From positions 4,667,501 through 4,731,500 of the forward strand of contig JAUMIR010000015.1 of assembly GCA_030847615.1 (NCBI GenBank): a DNA stretch of 64,000 nucleotides. Reading direction: 5' to 3'. This DNA is from Gambelia wislizenii. Its lineage: Eukaryota; Chordata; Lepidosauria; Squamata; Crotaphytidae. A model generated the notes under the pieces. The model worked only from the letters and a program-made list of their open reading frames with translations. It did not search any database and was not told where the DNA came from. Positions 53,050 through 64,000 of this stretch are shown here, one piece after another; position 1 is the stretch's first letter; each line of letters begins with the position of its first letter. The position numbers and the translations under genes are program-made.

Positions 53050-55460
53050 AAATTGCTATTATGTACTTCAGTTGCCTTTTTTCCTAACAAAGACACAATG
53101 GGCCCTTTAATTCCTTTCCTTACATGGCAGCACCAGCAGCAGAAGGTTACATAGAGCGCCTTGTCCCCATTAAATGCCTGTGGTTGAGTAATAAGGAGTG
53201 GGCTTTTGTAGCTGTTTATCCTGGCAAGGAGGGGGTTAAAAGAGGCCTTTGCCCCAGTCTGGGCCCTTGGCAAGGGAGGCAGTAGGTTGAGCCAATCTCA
53301 CTGGCGGTTGAGCCTGACTCTCTTAAAAACAAGCTGTAGAGCCAAGATCTAAGGCAGCCTTCCACAGCCTAATGCCCTTCCTCTGTATTGAGTCCCTACA
53401 AGTATGGCTGTGCAAAAGGGCAGTTGCCAAATTTTTCTAAAAAGAGCACAGTTGCATTATTTAGAATGTCTTCCTTTTAAAAATGCAAGTTTGTCCTTAC
53501 TGAAGGGCATGTGTTTATCAGGACTTTTAAAGGTTACATTTTTGGACTGCTATTCCCAGATCCCCCAATCAGCATGGCCATCTTGCTGGCTTGGATCCAA
53601 AACCGTAACACTTTCAAACTCTTATAGGATTTATAGGATAAAAAAGAATCTGGTACTTTATTTCCTAAGTTGTTATCAGTAGAGTCCTCATTCTAGGAAT
53701 TTGCAGGAATCATGACCTGTTCACCTCCCCTCTTTTTTTGACTCATGGTTTCCTTTTACACCTGCAGGGTTTATGTACTTCCTCTCCACATACCCCCCCC
53801 CAATCAGTTGATTGAAACTAAAGGCTGAAACTCCAGTTTCACTTTTCTTGCTTTCCCATGAAGCAGGAACAATATCCCTGTGTTTGATGGGAGGGGGGGA
53901 AATGAAGGTGCGTTCCATCCAGTGCAGAGAATTCATTGCTTAATTGGCTGTTGCTGCAAAGAATCAGACTGTTGTCAAGTCCTGTTTGGATAAACTTAGG
54001 AGGAAGAACTTAGATCTTGCTAAGCCCCTGACCTTTTTTTGTCGCTATGGTTCCGAAAGGATCCAATTACTGGGGATTTTGGCTATCATAGGGCAATGTC
54101 ATCAGTCAACGGCAGGCAGGGCAAATGGAGGGCAATCAATATGGATTCTTGCCCTGCACAGAGGAATGGATTTAGAAAATAAATCAAATGTACAAACAAA
54201 GCAAAATCCAGTTTCTAGCCCTTCTCAGGTTGCATGGATGCTTATTTGGATCTAGATTTCTGAAAACCAGATGAAGTCTTTTATTTCCTAGGTGGGTTAG
54301 CTGTACAAACCTGTTAGAGCAAAAAACCCAAGAGTCTTAAAGACTGTCATGTTTTATTTGGCATTAGCTTTTGACAACATCATTTGCAAACACCCTGAAG
54401 TTCTCAAAAAATTACACCAATTAAAACTGGTTAGTCTTCAATATGCCATTAGATTCTTTGATGGAATCCTTTATGTTCATTTTTCATGTGTGAGAGATTT
54501 GCTCTTTAGTGAGGGGGAAGTGAACTGTTCTTTGAGTCTAAAGTTCCCATGTGGCACTGGCAATTAGTACTCTGCGGGCTGGGATCCAAAAGCAATGTCA
54601 TTTTAGCAACAAGGGCTAGAAACTTTTTTTTTTTGAAGTTGTATTTCTCAGGAAGCTGAATTTTCTGACCAGTATGCCTTCTGTACTTAGATGAAAATCC
54701 CACCATCCTGAGTGTATGTATTACCTGCTTCTAGCTTCTATGTGAATCTTAGAGAATAAGTGTAATGCTGATTTGAGGTTATATCTGTGCTGTGGGTGGG
54801 GAGGGGGTCCTCTCTCTAAAATTACTCATCAATGAGGAAAATATTCCATGTCAAAGCAGTGCTACCTGCCTCTATTTTTATCTACTTCACTCCAAGGTTG
54901 AGACCTGCACCTCCTCTTGTAATATAATGCCTTTTAAAAATTTAACATGCCTTTAAGTGCCTCAGCTTTGTTGCTTGCCATTCCAGCAGGTGATATTCTA
55001 GCAGAAGTTTCCATGAAAGATGATAACCGGAGCCACTGGTGCTGCGGAATTGTCCAAAATCTGAATGTTTTCCACTGTTAGGCTGCCTCTTGAGTGACAG
55101 ATCAGGTAGTTCTGGTTAAGGGTGGTGCCGGTGTCATACTTTCAGGGTGGCGCCTGCTTGGGGTTTAGCCTTGGTATCAGGCAGAAGTGAGAGAACTGCA
55201 GTTGTATTCCGGCCTTCCTTGCTCTGCCATTCCTTAATGACATCTTGTCTTCATAAATTTCTGTCAAGCTCTGTGATGTCACAATTACACCCATTTCATA
55301 GATTGGGAGACTGTGATGCCAAGAGATTTCCATATAGTCAATATCCCTGATTTCCACCACCCCCCAACTTGGTGGTAGGAAAAGATGCTGGGGAAGGAAC
55401 AGATTGTTTTCTTAAGAAAAAGTGACATGTACCTCATGTTCTCTTAAGAAAAGGTGACAG
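53050..55460. other. no gene recognised
   Basis: A short phrase near 54327-54460 (agagtcttaaagactgtcat) may be a worn DNA-repeat fragment. No frame resembling SELENBP1, RFX5 or another known protein was seen. Confidence 0.35.
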
Positions 55461-55469
55461 CTACCTTAG

Positions 55470-56370
55470 TTACATCCCGTTTGCAATACTGTAACATACT
55501 CTACCTGGGACTGCGTTTTAAGAGTGTTTAGAAATGTCATTTAGTCCAAAGAGCAGCAATCAGATTGTTAACTGGGACTGGCTACAGGGAGCACACAACT
55601 CTCTTCTCCCAACAGCTCTGCTTGTTGCCAGTCTGTTTCTGGGCAGAAGATTGAAGTCCTATGTGGCTCATGTCCACATTATTTTAAGGACTGTGTTCTT
55701 CCATATGAGCCTGCCTGTGTCTTCAGATCTTCTGGGGAGGCCCTTCTCTCTGTCCCAGCACACTTACAGGTACATCTGGTGGGAACATGGGATAGTGTCT
55801 TCTTGTTATTGCACGACATTGTTATAGCATTGTTATTCTACTTTAACTGCTCTGGCATCCTCCTGTGGAATTCTGGGGTTTGTAGTTTAGTGAGGCCTAA
55901 GATCTCTCTGGCTGAGAATGCTAAATGTCCCTCCCTAAACTGCAAATCCCAGGATTACACAGGAGGCAGCCAGAGCAGTTAAAGTGGAATAATAGTACAA
56001 CAGTGCAGTGTAATAAGGGTGAGCTGCTTCTAGGATCTGGAATTCCCTTCCTGGAGAGGTTAGCTGGCACTTTCCTTGCCATCTTTCCACAGGCAGGTGT
56101 GAAGACATTTTTGCTTTGGCAGGCTTTGGAAGACTGGTTTTTCAAGAGGAAAGGGCCTTGCATTATGGGATGGATTTTGCATTTGCTATTTTCCTGTTAA
56201 TTGTTTATGTTTTTAACCTTTGGTTAGTTTATTACATTTTTAACTTTTGTATGTTCTTTTTTTAAGTTGTGTTTAATTGTATAGTTCTTTTAAAGTGCTA
56301 TGGGCGGGGAGGGGGCCGCTTTGACTCCCAATTTTGGGGGGGAAGCAGGATACAAATAAAGAAAAAGAAG
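55470..56370 (+). pseudogene. L2-type LINE 3' end with a hAT-like MITE inside
   Basis: Parallels the 27040-27735 copy (attgttaactgggactggct, aggcccttctctctg), then continues after the MITE with ttctaggatctggaattccc and the tail atacaaataaagaa. No intact frame remains. Confidence 0.7.
55806..56016. mobile_element. palindromic MITE, probably hAT-like
   Basis: TTATTGCAC at the left and its inverse-like GTGTAATAA at the right. The arms share ctactttaactgctctggc and gccagagcagttaaagtgg, and the inner parts also mirror (ggggtttgtagtttag / ctaaactgcaaatccc). The whole 211 bp can fold. No clear target duplication was seen. Confidence 0.7.
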
Positions 56371-56529
56371 TTGTAGTTGTTGTTTGTTTTCACTGTTGTA
56401 AACCTCCTTGAGACCTGAACTGGGAAGAAGAAGAAGGTGAGGAGGAGGAGGACAACAATCATGTTAGCACACACAAATAGGTGCTATCTTTTGGGGCTTG
56501 AGCTGCTGGATATTAAATCTCTTGAATTC

Positions 56530-56531
56530 GT

Positions 56532-56577
<46 letters not shown>

Positions 56578-56580
56578 GGG
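56530..56580. repeat. (TG)n(AG)n microsatellite
   Basis: About 13 TG units followed by about 11 AG units, in otherwise unassigned sequence at 56370-57008. Confidence 0.9.
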
Positions 56581-57008
56581 AGGGAGAGGGAGAATGCATG
56601 CATTTGAAGTTCTAGAGCATAAAGGGATTCACACAGACAAAAGATATTTAGATCACTTCTCTTCTGCCATGCCAGCATATCTTGCAGCGTAAATGTATTT
56701 CTTCTTTTTTGAGCTGTACTGATTTTGTAGTAAGTACAAGCAATTCTGTGGTGAGATTAAATGTTCTTAAGCGTTTTTAAAACCAAGGAGACAATTGTGG
56801 AGACCAGCACAGAACATGAAATTGCAGAGAAATTCAGTGACACAAGCAGGAAAAGAAAGGAACAAGGCATTCACATGTGGAAATAAGTAGAAGGTGCCTG
56901 CAGTGAGTCCTGGGGCCAATTTTCTGCCCTTCAGACTCTCTGGGGGCCCCAAAGACAGCCCCTAAAGCCCCCCTTCCAAAACAACATAAAAAGCATAGTG
57001 GCTAAAAG

Positions 57009-59785
57009 TCATAGAATCATAGAATTGCAGAGTTGGAAGTGACCACGAGGGCCATCCAGTCCAACCCCCTGCCACGCAGGAAATCTTGATCAAAGCATCC
57101 CCGACAGATGGCAATCCAGCCTCTGTTTAAAGACCTCCAAGGAAGGAGACCCCATCATGCTCCGAGGGAGTGCATTCCACTGCTGAACAGCTCTTACTGT
57201 CAAAAAGTTCCTCCTAATGTTGAGGTGGAATCTCTGTTCCTGGAGCTTGCATCCATTGCTCCGTGTTCCAGTCTCTGGAGCAGCAGAAAACAAGCCTGCT
57301 CCATCCTCAGCGTAACATCCCTTCAGATACTTAAACAGGGCTATCATATCGCCTCTTAACCGTCTTTTTTCCAGGCTAAACATACCCAGCTCCCTAAGTC
57401 TCTCCTCATAAGGCATGGTTTCCAGACCTTTCACCATTTTAGTCGCCCTCCTCTGGACATGCTCCAATTTGTCAATATCCTTTTAGAATTGTAGTGCCCG
57501 GAACTGGACACAGTATTCTAAGTGAGGTCTGACCAAGGCAGAATAGAGCGGCACTATTACTTCCCTTGATCTGGACACTATACTTCTATTGATGCAGCCC
57601 AAAATTGCATTGGCCTTTTTAGCTGCCGCATCACACTGTTGACTCATGTTCAACTTGTGGTCTACTAGGACTCCTAGATCCCTTTCGCACGTAGTCTCAT
57701 TCAGCCAGGTCTCCCCCATCCTATATCTATGCAATTCATTTTTCTGCCCTAAGTGCAGTACCTTACATTTCTCCGTATTGAATTTCATTTTGTTAGCTTT
57801 GGCCCAGCTCTCCAGTTTATCCAGGTCATCTTGAATTTTGATTCTGTCCTCTAGGGTATTATCTATTCCTCCCAATTTGGTGTCATCTGCAAATTTGGTA
57901 AGTATGCCCCTAATTCCCTCATCCAAGTCGTTGATAAAGATGTTGAATAGCACTGGGCCCAGGACAGAACCCTGTGGCACCCCACTGGTCACATCTTTCC
58001 AAGATGAAGAGGAGCCATTGCTGAGCACTCTTTGGGTTCGGCTGGTCAACCAATTACAAATCCATTGAACAGTTAACTTGTCTAGCCCACATTTTACAAG
58101 CTTGTTTGCAAGAATGTCATGGGGAACCTTGTCAAAGGCCTTACTGAAATCAAGGTATGCGATGTCCACAGTGTTCCCTTCATCTACCAAGCTGGTAACT
58201 TTATCAAAAAAGAGATCAGATTAGTCTGGCATGACTTGTTTCTCTGAAACCCATGTTGACTTTTTGTGATTATGGCATTGCCTTCTAAATGTTCACAGAC
58301 TCTCCGTTTAATGATCTGCTCTAGAATCTTCCCTGGTATTGATGTCAGACTAACTGGACGATAATTGTTGGGATCCTCTTTTTTCCCCTTTTTGAAGATG
58401 GGGACGTTTGCCCTCCTCCAGTCTGCTGGGACTTCTCCTGTTCTCCAGGAGTTCTCAAAGATTATTGCCAATGGCTCTGAGATTATATTTGCCAGCTCTT
58501 TTAATACTCTTGGATGTAGTTCATCTGGTCCTGGAGATTTAAATTCATTTAGATTAAGAAGGTATTCCTGTACTACCTCTTTGCTTATTCTGTGCTGGAT
58601 TTCCCCTGTTGTGTCTTCTGTACTTTTATCCTCAGGTTGGTCCCCCTTTACCTTTTCTGAAAACACTGAGGCAAAGAAGGTGTTGAGTAATTCTGCCTTT
58701 TCTCTGTCCCCTGTTAGCATTTTGCCATCTTCTCCGCATAGTAGCCCTACCATTTCCTTCTTCCTCCTTTTGCTGTGGACATACCCCCAAAAAAACCTTT
58801 TTATTGTTCTTAACCTCTCTAGCAAGCCTGAGCTCATTCTGTGCTTTAGCTTTTCTGACTTTACTCCTACATGTGTTCGCTATCTGTTTGAATTTTTCTT
58901 TGGTGATTTTCCCCTTTTTCCATTTCTTATACATGTTCCATTTAAAACTTAGCTCTGTTGATATTTCTTTAATCATCCATCCTGGTTTCTTGAGACACCT
59001 CCCATTTTTCTTCCTCAATGGTACTGTTTGAAATTGTGCCTTCAGTATCTCCCTTTTGAGACAGTCCCATCCGTCTTGAAGTCTCTTCTCTTTTAGTATT
59101 CCTGACCATGGGATCACCCCCAGTATTTCCCTGAATTTATTGAAATCAGCTCTCCTAAAGTCAAGAATGCGTGTCTGAGTATGCCTGGCTTCTCCTTTCC
59201 ATTGTATGACAAACTCCAGGAGAACATGATCACTCTCACCTAAGGATCCCACCACTTGCACCCCATTAACCAGGTCATCCCTGTTGGTTAGGATCAGATC
59301 TAAAATAGCTGACCCCCTTGTTACCTCTTCCACCTTTTGGACCATGAAATTGTCTTCCAGGCAAGTCAGGAATTTGCTAGACCTTGAAGTTTTGGCTGAG
59401 TTAGATTGCCAGCAAATATCAGGATAGTTGAAGTCACCCATCACTACTACATCTCTCCTTTCTGCGTGTGTGTTCATCTGTTCTAGAAAGGCATCATCCA
59501 ATTCCTCCGTCTGACTTGGGGGTCTGTAGTAGAGTCCCACAATAACATCCGTGTTGTTTCCCTCCCCTTTAATTTTTATCCAGATGCTCTCCACCTGGCT
59601 TCCAGTATTGATGTCATGGATCACTTCACTGGTGTAAATATCCCTGACATATAATGCTATTCCTCCTCCTTTCCTGTTTGTCCTGTTTCTCTTAAAAAGG
59701 TTATACCCCTCTATTCCTACATTCCAATCATGAGACTTGTCCCACTAGGTAGGTATCAGTAATGCCTATTATATCATTTCTCCGT
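57009..59785 (-). pseudogene. long CR1 LINE, endonuclease and reverse transcriptase, few frame breaks
   Basis: On the minus strand the order is endonuclease (58632-59624: IVGLYYRPPSQTEELDDAFL, VMGDFNYPDICW, SDHVLLEFVI) and linker plus RT (58184-58837: LNEFKSPGPDELHPRVLKEL, NYRPVSLTSIPGKILEQ). Next come the rest of the RT (57483-58190: [34 protein letters not shown]) and the C-terminal region (57090-57467). It ends in the CR1 3' terminus catagaatcatagaattg. It is 5' truncated within or just before the endonuclease. Only about three frame changes separate the pieces, so it is a recent copy. Confidence 0.9.
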
Positions 59786-59934
59786 ATTGAATTTCATTTT
59801 GTTAGCTTTGGTCTACTTCTGGTTTTGAAAAAAGGTATTTTTTGCATGTTAATTAGTGTGGGGAGGGGAGGATATGACCTATTTTCAAAGGTGAATGACC
59901 ACTCCCAGAGTCTTCAGGAGAAGTAGTCTACCTA

Positions 59935-59937
<3 letters not shown>

Positions 59938-59972
<35 letters not shown>
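59938..59972. repeat. 35-base poly-T tract
   Basis: An uninterrupted T run, the inverse of a poly-A tail. The minus-strand sequence above it (59975-60230) might be a short retrocopy, but no source was recognised. Confidence 0.7.
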
Positions 59973-59973
<1 letters not shown>

Positions 59974-59974
59974 G

Positions 59975-60710
59975 CTTGGAGGAGAGCAATCTGGGAAGTC
60001 TGGGGTGGTTGAAAGCAATAAAACCCAGCATGTAGCTTAAGGGCTGCACTTTGCCCACCCTGGACTAGATGTTTAAAATACAAAGATGTCTTTGGTGTTG
60101 GAGGTGTTTCTTTCTTGCCTCTTTGACCACTTTGCAGCATGTTTGGGTACTGTGTTCTCCTTTCCTCCAAATCCAGTATTTCTTTAAGATGTCTGTGCTG
60201 CATGATATCTTTATCTAATACAGAATCTAATCCTTAAATATGAGCAAGTACCTCTAATCTTCCCTCCATGTCCCTCTTGTTCCTGTGTTGTCTTCCCCTC
60301 TGCTGAGATTCTCCTTCAGACTGTATACCCCTGGGGGAAGGGACCTGTTCTCCTGTACCATAATCAAAGCATATTTTCCCTTCTGCTTACCGTTGCCTTC
60401 CTCTCACTGTCTCCCTTGTGTCAAACTCTAGATTGTAATCCCTTACAGAGGTAGAGACCTGTCTTCATATACTTTTTGAGGCATGATGAGTGGCAGTTAC
60501 AGAAATCATAACATGGTTATGTCTGGCATCTAAGAAGGATCTTGACAATATCTTTATAAGGTTTCAATTTGGGACTGTAAACCTATATACTTCCAGATGT
60601 TGCTGGATTGCAACTCCCATCAGCCCTAGCCAGCAGAATTTAGGGATGCTGGAACTTGCTGTCCAACAACATGTGAAGGGTTATTTTGATTTGCCCATCC
60701 CTGTGCTATA

Positions 60711-60715
<5 letters not shown>
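59975..60715. other. no gene recognised
   Basis: Contains phrases such as ctagattgtaatcccttaca that occur in SINE/L2 tails. Nothing with clear ends was found. Confidence 0.3.

Positions 60716-60756
<41 letters not shown>
60716..60756. repeat. (TC)n microsatellite
   Basis: About 20 TC units that form the (GA)n tail of the adjoining minus-strand LINE family A copy. Confidence 0.9.
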
Positions 60757-60759
<3 letters not shown>

Positions 60760-61300
60760 CTTTTCTTCGCAAACGAAGATTCAGGAAGGACTCATCCCGC
60801 GTTTTCTGCACGTGCGCTGATGACTAAAAAGGCCAATCCGAGATAGACAAGTCCGGTTGCAGAAAGCACAGCAGAAGGTCTCCTTGGGTGATGTGTCCAT
60901 GCCTCCCGATGTGAGGCCAGGGCGGACCATTGTTGGTGACCAATTTGGCCGAGCCTGAGATGTTGTTTCAGAGAGTCCTTGTATTGCTTTTTTGGAGCAC
61001 CCCTCTTACATTGACCTGTGGCGAGTTAACCATAGAGTACTATTTTTGGGAGGCAATGGTCCTTCATCCTAGAAACGTGCCCTGCCCAGCGCAGCTGTGT
61101 TCTCAATATTATGGCCTCAATGCAGGTGATCCCTGCTTGCTCAAGGACAGCAACATTTGTCACATAGTCAGTCCAGTGTATATTTAGGATTCTGTGTAAA
61201 CAGCACTGATGGAAGCGTTCGAGGAGTCGTAAGTGGTGGCGATAGGTGACCCATGTTTCAGACCCATAAAGGAGAATAGACAGTACAATGGCTCTTAACG
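60757..61300 (-). pseudogene. LINE family A 3' fragment
   Basis: Same 3' region as 17691-18310 and 48682-49258, with a deletion of about 80 bp (near 60895) relative to them. The minus frame 61026-61313 reads AIVLSILLYGSETWVTYRHH, then TQLRWAGHVSRMKDHCLPK. Confidence 0.8.
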
Positions 61301-61476
61301 CATTGGTGGACAACAGTATGCTCCCCCCCGGTCATAAATAGATTCTGGACCATTGCCATGTCTTGTACATTTGGGTGGCAGTGTGAGTTGCTCTTTGCAG
61401 AAAAGTCCAGAACTCTCTTGCACATGCAGAACTGGTTATGCAGTTTTCTAGATCCTGTCTGATAAGCCTTTCACAG

Positions 61477-61690
61477 TACTTTGTTGCTGTGTGCCTTCAA
61501 GTTGTTTCCAACTTATGGTGATCCTAAGACTTATCATGGGGTTTTTTTGGCAAGATTTGTTCAGAGGGGTTTTTTTCTTTGCCTTCCTCTGAGGCTGAGA
61601 GAGTGACTCGCCCAAGGTCACCCAGTGGGTTTCTATAGCTGAGTGAGGCTTTGAACTAACACTCAAACCACTACACCACGCTGGCTCTAG
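61477..61690 (-). mobile_element. tRNA-derived SINE (family a)
   Basis: tgctgtgtgccttcaagttg to caaaccactacaccacgctg, the inverse of the family-a order. Confidence 0.75.
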
Positions 61691-62361
61691 TTTGTAGCAA
61701 ATAGGACTGGGTTTTTTGGGCAACCAAGAGTGACTCTTTTCCCCCCTGCAACTTAATTTATCTTGTCCTGCCCCTTTTTCTTCCCTCTTCTCTTATCCCA
61801 CCCTGACCTGTTAGACTGCTTTTCTTTTCTTTTCTTTTCTTGGAGAAGGTTTGGGTTTCTGTTGGAAGGAGTTGTTAAAAAGGGCCAGGAACATGGTTTA
61901 AAAATTATTATTGTCTCTTAGTTCCTTGTTTCCAGGTTGGAACAGTGTGTGATCACTGAACGTTTGTAATACCTTTTCCCTAAATGCTGGAGAATGTTTG
62001 AATTACAGTGCCTTGCCACAATGTTGCATTCTTATCCTGGCACCCAAACAACCAAAACTTATAGGAAGCAAACATTGGTATTCACCCTTTTTAATGATTA
62101 CCCAACATTTGGAAGGAAGCAGCAGGTGAAGGGGGGGTAGAGGCAGTGTAGTGGTAGTAGTTAGAGCAGTGATGGGCAACCTTTTGAGCATGGTGTGTCA
62201 AACGTCGCCAAAAAACTGAGCATAACTCGGTTGGTGTGTCACTTTGAGGAAAAAAAACATTATTTCACAATATTTATTGTTTAATCAACAATATTATTAA
62301 TTGTTTATTAATAATTAATGAGTTGTCATAACTCATGTGACAACTGAGTAATCAAAATGTA
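61691..62361. other. no gene recognised
   Basis: 62165-62340 starts gcagtgatgggcaacctttt, then gcgtgtcaaa-like text, which resembles the start of a hAT-family repeat. No second end was identified. Confidence 0.4.
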
Positions 62362-64000
62362 CAGTCGTCTCTTCACATTTGTGGGGGTTAGGTTCCAAAG
62401 ACCCCCGCGAATGTGAAAAATCCGCGAATATTTACAGCCCCCCCAGCCTACCGAAAGTGGCGACGGGGCCTTCAGAGGCCCCGTCGCTACTTTTCCCCCA
62501 CCTCCCCCAGCCTCCCTCTAACCCATGGGTTTATTTGGGGGGGGGGATACCTTACCCAAGAGTGGAGCAGGGAAAGTTATAAAGGAGGTGGACTTACCTG
62601 CTAGAGGTAGAGGAAGACTGGGGGGCATGGTAGTGAGTGTGGGAGCAAGGCGGAGTTGGAGACCAGGAGGCAGCCTGAGTTAGCCATGGAGCAGAGCATG
62701 TGTTGCCGGCTAGCCTAGGAGCGATTACGTGGGCAGCTCCTCGGCTCCCAGACCCTTGGCTTCTTCCCTTCACAGCACTTACTCCCCTTCCCCATAACAC
62801 ATGCACACACACACACACACACATTCTCCCCCTCCCTCTTTTGGCAGCTCCCCTGTGTGGAGCTATTTAGGAGGGCTCCATTGGAGAAGCTGCGCACAGT
62901 GCCCTGGGCTCAAACAAGAGGCCCACCTGCCCGCCGCCTTCCCCAGCCTTTCCAAGGTGGCTCCGAGGCGGCTCCGAGGCTTTGAAGTCTCGGAGCCTCC
63001 TAGGGTAAGGCCAGGGAGAGGCCAGCCACAGTCCCTCCCTCCCACCTACCGCCTTCCCCGGCCTTTCCGAGGAGGCTCCGAAGCCTCGGAGCCCCCCCGG
63101 GAAGGCTGGGGAGAGGCCGGGCAGTCCCTCCCTCCCACCCGCTGCCTTCCCCGGCCTTTCTGATTCAGCTCTGAGGCTTCGAAGCTTCGGAGCCCACTCA
63201 GGAAGGCCGGGGAGAGGCTGAGCAGAGTCCCCTCCCTCCCTCGCATCCACCACATTCCCTGGCTTCCCCGAGGTGGCTCCGCTTCTTTGAAAGCACAGAG
63301 CCCCTAGAAGGCCAAGCGGCCATCCTCCTGCTTGCCTGCCACCTTCTCCAGCCTCCCTGAGGCATCTCTGTGGCTTCAAAGCCACGGAGCCCCCTCGGAA
63401 AGGCCAGGGAGAGGCCGGGTGGCCACCCTCCCCGTCGCCCGCCATCTTCCCCAGCCTCTCCGAGGTGGCTCTGAGGCTTTGGAGTCACCTCGGGAAGGCC
63501 GGGGAGAGGCAAGGCGGCCACCCTCCCTCTCCCGTCATCTTCCCCGGCCTTTCCAAGACAGCTCCGAGGCTTCGGAGCCACCTCGGGAAGGCTGGGGAGA
63601 GGCCGGGTGGCCACCCTCCCACTCGCTCGCCCCCTTCCCCAGCCTCCCCTAGGCGGCTCTGTGGCTTCAAAGCCACGGAGCCCCCTTGGGAAGGCCAGGG
63701 AGAGGCCAGGCAGCCACCTCCCGCTCGCCCGCCATCTTCACCGGCCTTTCCGTAGCGGCCCTGAGGCTTCGGAGCCACTTCGGGATGGCTGGGGAGAGGC
63801 TGGGTGGCCAGCCTTCCGCTCGCCTGCCGCCTTCCCCAGCAGAGTCCCGCCTGCTGGCCACCTTACCCAGCCTTTCCAAGGCGGCTCCAGGGAAGCATGG
63901 CAGGCGTCAGGGTGTGTGTGTGACGGGGGGGGAGGTGCCACCCCCCCGCCTCCCTAAAGTGGCAGTCGGGGCTTCGTAGCTCCACGTGCCACTTTCCTCC
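62362..64000. mobile_element. pogo-like MITE with large GC-rich minisatellite, right end outside the window
   Basis: The left end CAGTCGTCTCTTCACATTTG is preceded by TA, followed by gggggttaggttcc and ccgcgaatgtgaaaaatcc as in its relatives. An inner arm with ccgaaagtggcgacggggcc (62450) is answered near the window end by ctaaagtggcagtcggggc. Between lie about nine or ten units of roughly 105-110 bp (62935-63900), each with a gcctttccgaggcggctccgaggctt-type core that folds on itself. An (AC)n tract is at 62804-62822. Confidence 0.7.

Noticed and set aside
53944..54255. 103-codon plus-strand frame
   Set aside because: No motif or splice context, and length compatible with chance.
56530..62822. 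Dinucleotide arrays considered as regulatory elements or CRISPR-like repeats
   Set aside because: They are plain microsatellites without spacers or unit structure.
62801..63957. Several 60-190 codon frames, Pro/Gly/Arg-rich
   Set aside because: Repeat unit near 108 bp keeps frames open. They are repeats of one short peptide pattern on both strands, not a gene.

Overview
This is a piece of a vertebrate nuclear chromosome, most likely from a squamate reptile (lizard). The grounds are intron-split coding exons, CpG-rich promoters, a complete DIRS tyrosine-recombinase retrotransposon, and many young CR1, L1, L2 and other LINE copies together with tRNA-derived SINEs and pogo/Tigger-, hAT- and Harbinger-type MITEs. 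The species cannot be named from sequence alone.

Only one host gene can be read with confidence: PSMB4 (proteasome subunit beta type-4, the non-catalytic beta-7 subunit), on the minus strand. Seven coding exons run from a CpG-island promoter near 9.9-10.4 kb down to a 13-nt terminal coding exon at 1026-1038. They join in phase at canonical splice sites to give 259 codons. A second CpG island at about 50.64-51.09 kb looks like the promoter and first exon of an unidentified plus-strand gene whose later exons were not found.

Almost everything else is mobile DNA. 4.0-9.4 kb: PSMB4 introns holding a Tigger MITE, SINEs and a multi-layer nest of DNA transposons. 10.4-16.8 kb: a minus-strand APE-type LINE with ORF1 and ORF2, broken by two pogo-like MITEs, one of which has grown an 11-copy minisatellite. 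16.8-25.3 kb: L1 tails in opposite orientation, an unassigned LINE fragment, SINEs, a Harbinger-like MITE and an unknown 1.1-kb insertion splitting a SINE. 25.3-32.5 kb: two identical 627-bp CR1-bearing segments in inverted orientation, the second inside an L1 that is bounded by a perfect 17-bp target-site duplication. 33.1-40.6 kb: a pogo-like MITE with a GC-rich minisatellite body, into which a full-length 6.4-kb DIRS element has inserted. The DIRS element shows inverted terminal repeats, an internal complementary region, gag, RT/RNase H and tyrosine recombinase. 41.6-44.5 kb: CR1, a Harbinger-like MITE and a solo LTR with a 5-bp target duplication. 48.7-50.2 kb: a LINE with a textbook twin-priming inversion. 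55.5-61.7 kb: L2, a long CR1 and SINEs. 62.4 kb to the end: a third minisatellite-bearing pogo-like MITE that runs to the window edge.

No prokaryotic-style operon, CRISPR array or classical non-coding RNA gene was recognised. The most interesting structures are the DIRS element with its circle-junction logic intact, the minisatellite-bearing pogo-like MITE family, the identical inverted 627-bp segments next to a 20-bp hairpin, and the twin-primed LINE. All family names rest on motif recognition by eye. No database search was run.
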